DNA from: a virus
Length of the DNA: 50,870 bases
Direction: 5' to 3' (one strand)
Virus record (IMG/VR): IMGVR_UViG_3300042561_000324
Coordinates: 1-50,870 of that record
Within the stretch, counting starts at the first letter, position 1; the number at the start of each line of letters is the position of its first letter. Position numbers and translations under genes: made by a program. This document shows positions 47,902-50,870 of this stretch, piece after piece. Under the pieces are notes generated by a model. It saw only the letters and a list, made by a program, of their open reading frames with translations. It was not told the DNA's origin and did no database searches.

Positions 47902-48223
47902 GGCTTTCGTCTATTCCTATATCTTTTGTGAAGTCTCGGTATTCTGGTATTACAGAGAGGGCTTCTTTCATGTATTGAATCGGTGCGCGGGAGGACAGGG
48001 CTATTTTATGGAGTTCTTTTATGAACATGACCGATCTGTTTTGAGGAGTTGCATTCCTCCACTCTCTATATGGTGCGCCAGTGGAGTATAAAAGATCGTG
48101 TTTAGTAAGAAGGTTGTTTTTGTCTGGCCAAGGCAGAACCATGAAATTTCCTACTTTGTTTGTTTCTTGATCGTAAGGGTTCCATGCTAGGATGGCGTCT
48201 TTGAGTTGTATATCTGTATTCAT
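47894..48223 (-). CDS. Hypothetical protein
   Basis: A 109-aa protein. ILAWNPYDQETNKVGNFMVL is followed by a basic/helical second half (MFIKELHKIALSSRAPIQYM). It overlaps the dCMP deaminase gene by 4 nt. No known family. Confidence 0.55.
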   Translation of the reverse strand: MNTDIQLKDAILAWNPYDQETNKVGNFMVLPWPDKNNLLTKHDLLYSTGAPYREWRNATPQNRSVMFIKELHKIALSSRAPIQYMKEALSVIPEYRDFTKDIGIDESHE

Positions 48224-48609
48224 AATTTGGATAGTGTGACTCCCATTTTTTCTGCTATTTCTAGGGCTATGGGGTCGGATTTGTAGATGTCTTTGTAGAG
48301 GACTCTCTTTATCTTATAGGCGGCTATGGTCTTTAGGCAGTCTCTACATGGGAGTAGGGTGGATACCAGTGTCTTTCCTTCTCCGGGTTTAGTATACCTC
48401 AGTGCGTTCTGTTCTGCGTGGATGACGTATTTCCTTCTCTCTTCTCTGTCTGACCAGTCTTCTTCTTGGCCTTGAGGGAATCCGTTGAATCCTACTGATG
48501 CTATGGAGTTGTCTTCTCGGAGGATGACTGCGCCGACTTTTTGCCACGGGTCTTTGCTCTTTTTAGCAACTACCTCGGCTATGCTCATAGCGTATTCGTC
48601 CCAGTTCAT
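48220..48609 (-). CDS. dCMP/cytidine deaminase-family enzyme
   Basis: A 129-aa zinc deaminase. HAEQNAL (His 64, Glu 66) and LPCRDC (Cys 88, Cys 91) form the catalytic zinc site. It would convert dCMP to dUMP, feeding dTMP synthesis for phage DNA. A thymidylate synthase is not seen. The neighbours are a lipoprotein and an NrdR-like protein, so nucleotide metabolism is a reasonable theme. Confidence 0.85.
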   Translation of the reverse strand: MNWDEYAMSIAEVVAKKSKDPWQKVGAVILREDNSIASVGFNGFPQGQEEDWSDREERRKYVIHAEQNALRYTKPGEGKTLVSTLLPCRDCLKTIAAYKIKRVLYKDIYKSDPIALEIAEKMGVTLSKL

Positions 48610-48914
48610 TGATGATTTTTAAGCATTTTGTTTAGCATCATTGCATATAGAAGATTATTTTCATATTGAACTTCCTGTAGGCTTGCTTCTGTATTCATTG
48701 GAACATCTCCAGTGCCTGTAATGTCATGATTGAATTCTTGGTGGATCACAGGTTCAGCCTTCCTGACCTCTGGGCCTTTGTGCATATACATATCCTTCAG
48801 ATGCGGCGTTGCACCTTTAGGGTAGTGAAACTCGCGGGTTTCTGTGTAGGTTTCCTTGGTCATCGACGAGCAGGCGCACAATGACATGGTTAGTAGTATT
48901 AGTGCTATTTTCAT
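48606..48914 (-). CDS. Small lipoprotein
   Basis: A 102-aa protein from the ATG at 48914: MKIALILLTMSLCACSSMTK, with a signal peptide and lipobox LCAC (Cys 15). The mature part is polar, with SLQEVQYENNLLYAMMLNKM near the end. It might be a superinfection-exclusion or envelope protein. It overlaps both neighbours by 4 nt. Confidence 0.65.
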   Translation of the reverse strand: MKIALILLTMSLCACSSMTKETYTETREFHYPKGATPHLKDMYMHKGPEVRKAEPVIHQEFNHDITGTGDVPMNTEASLQEVQYENNLLYAMMLNKMLKNHQ

Positions 48915-49150
48915 AGGTTTTTTAGTATTTTCTTTGCCCATTCTGGGGTGTCTTCTGTGACTGATCTCGTCCAGACAACATTGGGTTCTGTTTCTTTTTT
49001 CTTTAGGTAGTTTCGGTTGGATAAGACAACAAGGACTTCGTTGGTTGTGAATCGGAATCCACACTTACACGCTCTCCTCCGCATTACTGTCTTATTGATC
49101 TTCCTGCTGTTAACTACTGACGTTACTTTACCGCATTCTGGACAGGTCAT
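48911..49150 (-). CDS. NrdR-like zinc-ribbon protein
   Basis: A 79-aa protein. MTCPECGKVTSVVNSRKINK, then RRRACKCGFRFTTNE matches the NrdR N-terminal zinc ribbon (CPxC ... RRRRCxxCxxRFTT), except that the second Cys pair is C-x-C (28 and 30), not C-x-x-C. NrdR's ATP-cone domain is absent. NrdR represses ribonucleotide reductase genes, so a stand-alone ribbon may act on host nrd promoters or on phage promoters. No ribonucleotide reductase is found here. Confidence 0.6.
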   Translation of the reverse strand: MTCPECGKVTSVVNSRKINKTVMRRRACKCGFRFTTNEVLVVLSNRNYLKKKETEPNVVWTRSVTEDTPEWAKKILKNL

Positions 49151-49314
49151 TTCTTATCAAATACAGGCATGAATTTATTCTTCTTCATTCCGCGTTTATC
49201 GAAGAACTTCTCACAGGCTTTGACGATTTCCTTGGAGTTAAGTGGGTATTTCCACCCTACCCGTCCATCGTCATTCGATAGGTTCTCTGTGTTATTCTTT
49301 CCGTTGATTTTCAT
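49147..49314 (-). CDS. Small basic hypothetical protein
   Basis: A 55-aa protein from the ATG at 49314, chosen because it overlaps the upstream stop (ATGA). It is rich in Lys/Asn, with KYPLNSKEIVKACEKFFDKR in the middle. No family recognised. Confidence 0.5.
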   Translation of the reverse strand: MKINGKNNTENLSNDDGRVGWKYPLNSKEIVKACEKFFDKRGMKKNKFMPVFDKK

Positions 49315-49553
49315 TTCATTGACTTGCTTCCCTTGCACTTCCATTTGCGGCGACTTAAGTTATTGGGTGAATTGGGGTCACTCTTCCAATCGCCTTTGAT
49401 CTTTGCTGAACGGGCACAGTATGCGTCCGCTTTTTTTGTGAGTGGCTGAATACGATCCTTACCATCTTTAGCCTTACCGGCCTGCCCATACTTCACAGTC
49501 TTTGTCCTGCCAGTCTTGGGGTTCTTTACTACCTTTGTGAATCGCTTTTCCAT
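49311..49553 (-). CDS. Conserved small basic phage protein (DUF6321-like)
   Basis: An 80-aa protein from the ATG at 49553 (MEKRFTKVVKNPKTGRTKT). ADAYCARSAKIKGDWKSDPN and NNLSRRKWKCKGSKSMK match a conserved family of unknown function I recognise from cyanophages and other environmental phages. Very basic; probably nucleic-acid-binding. Confidence 0.65.
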   Translation of the reverse strand: MEKRFTKVVKNPKTGRTKTVKYGQAGKAKDGKDRIQPLTKKADAYCARSAKIKGDWKSDPNSPNNLSRRKWKCKGSKSMK

Positions 49554-49554
49554 A

Positions 49555-49701
49555 TTATTTCTTCTTTGCTGTTTTCTTGGATTGAATGAACGCTTTAGCG
49601 GTAGGTGCGCCTTTCGAGCCAACCTTCCTCATCTTCTCACCACTACCAGCGGCGATGCGTTTTTTCTTTTGGTTAATGTTGTAGTAAAGTCCTTTATTCA
49701 T
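49555..49701 (-). CDS. Conserved small basic phage protein
   Basis: A 48-aa protein (MNKGLYYNINQKKKRIAAGS, then GEKMRKVGSKGAPTAKAF). The pattern is common in environmental phages next to the other two basic proteins. Its size and Lys/Arg content fit a nucleoid or virion nucleic-acid-binding protein; the function is unknown. Confidence 0.65.
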   Translation of the reverse strand: MNKGLYYNINQKKKRIAAGSGEKMRKVGSKGAPTAKAFIQSKKTAKKK

Positions 49702-49703
49702 AA

Positions 49704-49892
49704 TTACTTTTTCTTTTTGGACATTCCAGCTTGTGAAAGTGCAATCGCCACGGCTTGGGCGCGGCTTTTAGCGAGTGGTGCTTTCTTTGGGCCTTTAGGG
49801 TCAATACCAGCCTTCAGTTTGCCAGCTTTGTATTCACGCATTGTTTTTGCCACTTTCGCGGCTTTACCTGCTTTAGTTGTTGGTTTTTTCAT
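49704..49892 (-). CDS. Conserved small basic phage protein (DUF6496-like)
   Basis: A 62-aa protein: MREYKAGKLKAGIDPKGPKK, then SRAQAVAIALSQAGMSKK. The VMREFKxGxLKSG ... RKQAVAIAL pattern is that of a widespread small phage protein. It stands with two further basic proteins, and all three are probably produced together. Confidence 0.65.
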   Translation of the reverse strand: MKKPTTKAGKAAKVAKTMREYKAGKLKAGIDPKGPKKAPLAKSRAQAVAIALSQAGMSKKKK

Positions 49893-50218
49893 AATCCATC
49901 CATTCCATCTCTTAATAGTTTAAAGAACGTGGAGGCAGAGATTGTGACCTTCCAGTCTTTGTTGTTTTTCTTATGAGCGCAAGCCCACGCAATGCCTTTA
50001 GCATCCCGCTCGGCCTGCTCGCAAGCCTTATCTAAATTCAAGTTCTGAACGTGCTTCACCTCAAAGTGGAGTTTACCTTTCAGTTCTTCGCAGACTACAT
50101 CCGGTGAGTCTTGACCACCCGCGAATTGCTGTCCTCGTTTAGCGTTGAATCCTTGGGCGCGGAGTTCATCTCTCCACTGGCGTTCTGCTCTAGCTCCTTT
50201 AGCTCTTGAGTTGATCAT
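49889..50218 (-). CDS. Hjc-like Holliday-junction resolvase
   Basis: A 109-aa protein from the ATG at 50218 (MINSRAKGARAERQWRDELR). It has KG-A-x-x-E (Glu 12), GQDSPDVV (Asp 37/40) and HFEVK (Glu 53, Lys 55), the PD-(D/E)XK core of archaeal-type Hjc resolvases. It would cut recombination or replication junctions before packaging. It overlaps the basic protein by 4 nt. Confidence 0.72.
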   Translation of the reverse strand: MINSRAKGARAERQWRDELRAQGFNAKRGQQFAGGQDSPDVVCEELKGKLHFEVKHVQNLNLDKACEQAERDAKGIAWACAHKKNNKDWKVTISASTFFKLLRDGMDGL

Positions 50219-50219
50219 A

Positions 50220-50432
50220 TTAGCAATTATAGCGAAGCATCCTAATGTATTCGTGGATGTATTCTGGTTCAGCCCCATACAATCGCAGTGTCTGCCATTG
50301 CTTCAGCTCATTCCTCGCTTCGTCGCGCTCACGTTCTAGTTTTCTAGCGAAATCTGAAGATACAACCTCGTTAAATATTCCTTCAGATGAATCAGACCAA
50401 GCATTCTTGTCGGTTTCTGGTGTGTTACTCAT
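50220..50432 (-). CDS. Conserved small phage protein
   Basis: A 70-aa protein. PETDKNAWSDSSEGIFNEVV followed by SSDFARKLERERDEARNEL matches a common ETD...DFARKLERERDEA pattern in phages. It is helical, with a coiled coil in the second half. Function unknown. Confidence 0.65.
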   Translation of the reverse strand: MSNTPETDKNAWSDSSEGIFNEVVSSDFARKLERERDEARNELKQWQTLRLYGAEPEYIHEYIRMLRYNC

Positions 50433-50433
50433 A

Positions 50434-50637
50434 TTATCTATTGGCTAACAATTCGCGTTTTTTTCTTCGTGCTTCACAAGCAAGTTTGGCTTGCTCTACT
50501 CTTGATGCTTTTCCAGCTTCAATTAATTTCTGATCCAATTCATCTTGTCTTAAGATTTCAATAACTCCGATTGCTTTTATAAATGCTTCTTTTTCTTTTT
50601 TAGAAACATGATTTTCAAAAAACTTTTGTGAATCCAT
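50434..50637 (-). CDS. Small hypothetical protein
   Basis: A 67-aa basic helical protein (FFENHVSKKEKEAFIKAIGV at the front, LACEARRKKRELLANR at the end). It is one of the small genes between the helicase and the resolvase. No family recognised. Confidence 0.55.
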   Translation of the reverse strand: MDSQKFFENHVSKKEKEAFIKAIGVIEILRQDELDQKLIEAGKASRVEQAKLACEARRKKRELLANR

Positions 50638-50648
50638 TTGTTATCAGG

Positions 50649-50843
50649 TTAGGGCAACAAGCTATCTACATCTTGTAGTTCTGTCAATACTTTTGTTTCA
50701 GAGAAGTATTCATGGTAAATCTTCATTCCTTCACTCCAGTAATTGTCTGCGATACAATATCTTTCTTTGTCGAAAGACTCCCAGATCGTCAGGGCAGCGT
50801 CCATCAGCCTAGATGCTTTTGCGAATGCTTGGTCAGTTGTCAT
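50649..50843 (-). CDS. Small hypothetical protein after dnaB (complete copy)
   Basis: A 64-aa protein (MTTDQAFAKASRLMDAALTI). It contains several Trp/Tyr residues (NYWSEGMKIYHEYFSETK). Across the circular junction its ATG overlaps the helicase stop. In this copy its Shine-Dalgarno is weakened to AAGAGG by the mismatch at 50855. Confidence 0.6.
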   Translation of the reverse strand: MTTDQAFAKASRLMDAALTIWESFDKERYCIADNYWSEGMKIYHEYFSETKVLTELQDVDSLLP

Positions 50844-50870
50844 CAGTATACCTCTTCTAGTTTGGAAATG
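50729..50870. repeat. Right copy of terminal direct repeat
   Basis: This repeats bases 1-142 except for T at 50855 (C at 127). Positions 50844-50870 re-read the last codons of the helicase gene, so only one copy should be kept when the circle is closed. Confidence 0.9.

Noticed and set aside
1-50870. CRISPR array, tRNA genes, insertion sequences, integrase or attachment site
   Set aside because: I looked for direct repeat-spacer arrays, cloverleaf or T-loop patterns, transposase or recombinase motifs and found none I could support.

Overview
The window is the essentially complete genome of a tailed double-stranded DNA phage, closed on itself. Its first 142 bases recur at its end with one mismatch, so the unique circle is about 50.73 kb. 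I see no integrase, transposase, tRNA or CRISPR array. Conserved parts are a large terminase, portal, scaffold-like protein, major capsid candidate, several fibres or tailspikes, a lysis cassette, and three ejection-type proteins (271, 451 and 2,118 aa) at the end of the virion block. That order and the giant last protein suggest a short-tailed (podovirus-like) virion; this is inference. A lipoprotein in the lysis cassette suggests a Gram-negative host. Promoters look sigma70-like (TTGACA boxes), but most genes lack a Shine-Dalgarno sequence and are preceded by A/C-rich leaders. I cannot name the host.

Layout. (1) A leftward early/replication operon starts at a promoter near 2,570. It reads two winged-helix proteins and a DnaB-type helicase, crosses the coordinate origin, and continues from 50,843 to 47,253 through a Hjc-like resolvase, small basic proteins, an NrdR-like zinc ribbon, a lipoprotein, a dCMP deaminase and others. 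(2) A divergent control region at 2,599-3,978 holds an XRE repressor, an HNH protein and small genes. (3) The large terminase (3,979-5,832, minus) faces the rightward virion block, 5,869-36,807: portal, scaffold, capsid, fibres, lysis genes 18,334-19,424, metallophosphoesterase, tailspike, tail proteins, ejection proteins. (4) A rightward recombination module, 37,027-40,509, has its own promoter: Cas4/RecB-like nuclease, OB-fold-like protein, HTH-like protein. (5) A non-coding stretch, 40,510-41,082, carries a promoter, many hairpins including a pseudoknot, and a terminator; I interpret it as an undescribed structured RNA of about 490 nt. (6) A leftward SNF2-like helicase operon runs 44,279-41,083. 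Divergent to it is a rightward gene at 44,353 that may be the small terminase. (7) Small leftward genes (45,094-46,317) and a C/A-rich non-coding region (46,345-47,252) that may hold the replication origin.

The most striking feature is a 16-bp palindrome, TTATCG-N4-CGATAA. Its TATCG-N4-CGATA core occurs 17 times exactly, with three one-mismatch copies, across the genome. Three copies sit just upstream of the -35 boxes of the main early promoters and of the RNA promoter; others sit directly before the start codons of virion genes. This looks like a phage-wide regulon or architectural site set. Other notable points are an apparent ADP-ribosyltransferase domain and an HExxH domain in the 2,118-aa ejection protein, a three-way-junction leader RNA before the replication operon, a capsid mRNA leader with five successive hairpins, and promoters placed so that regulator mRNAs would be leaderless.
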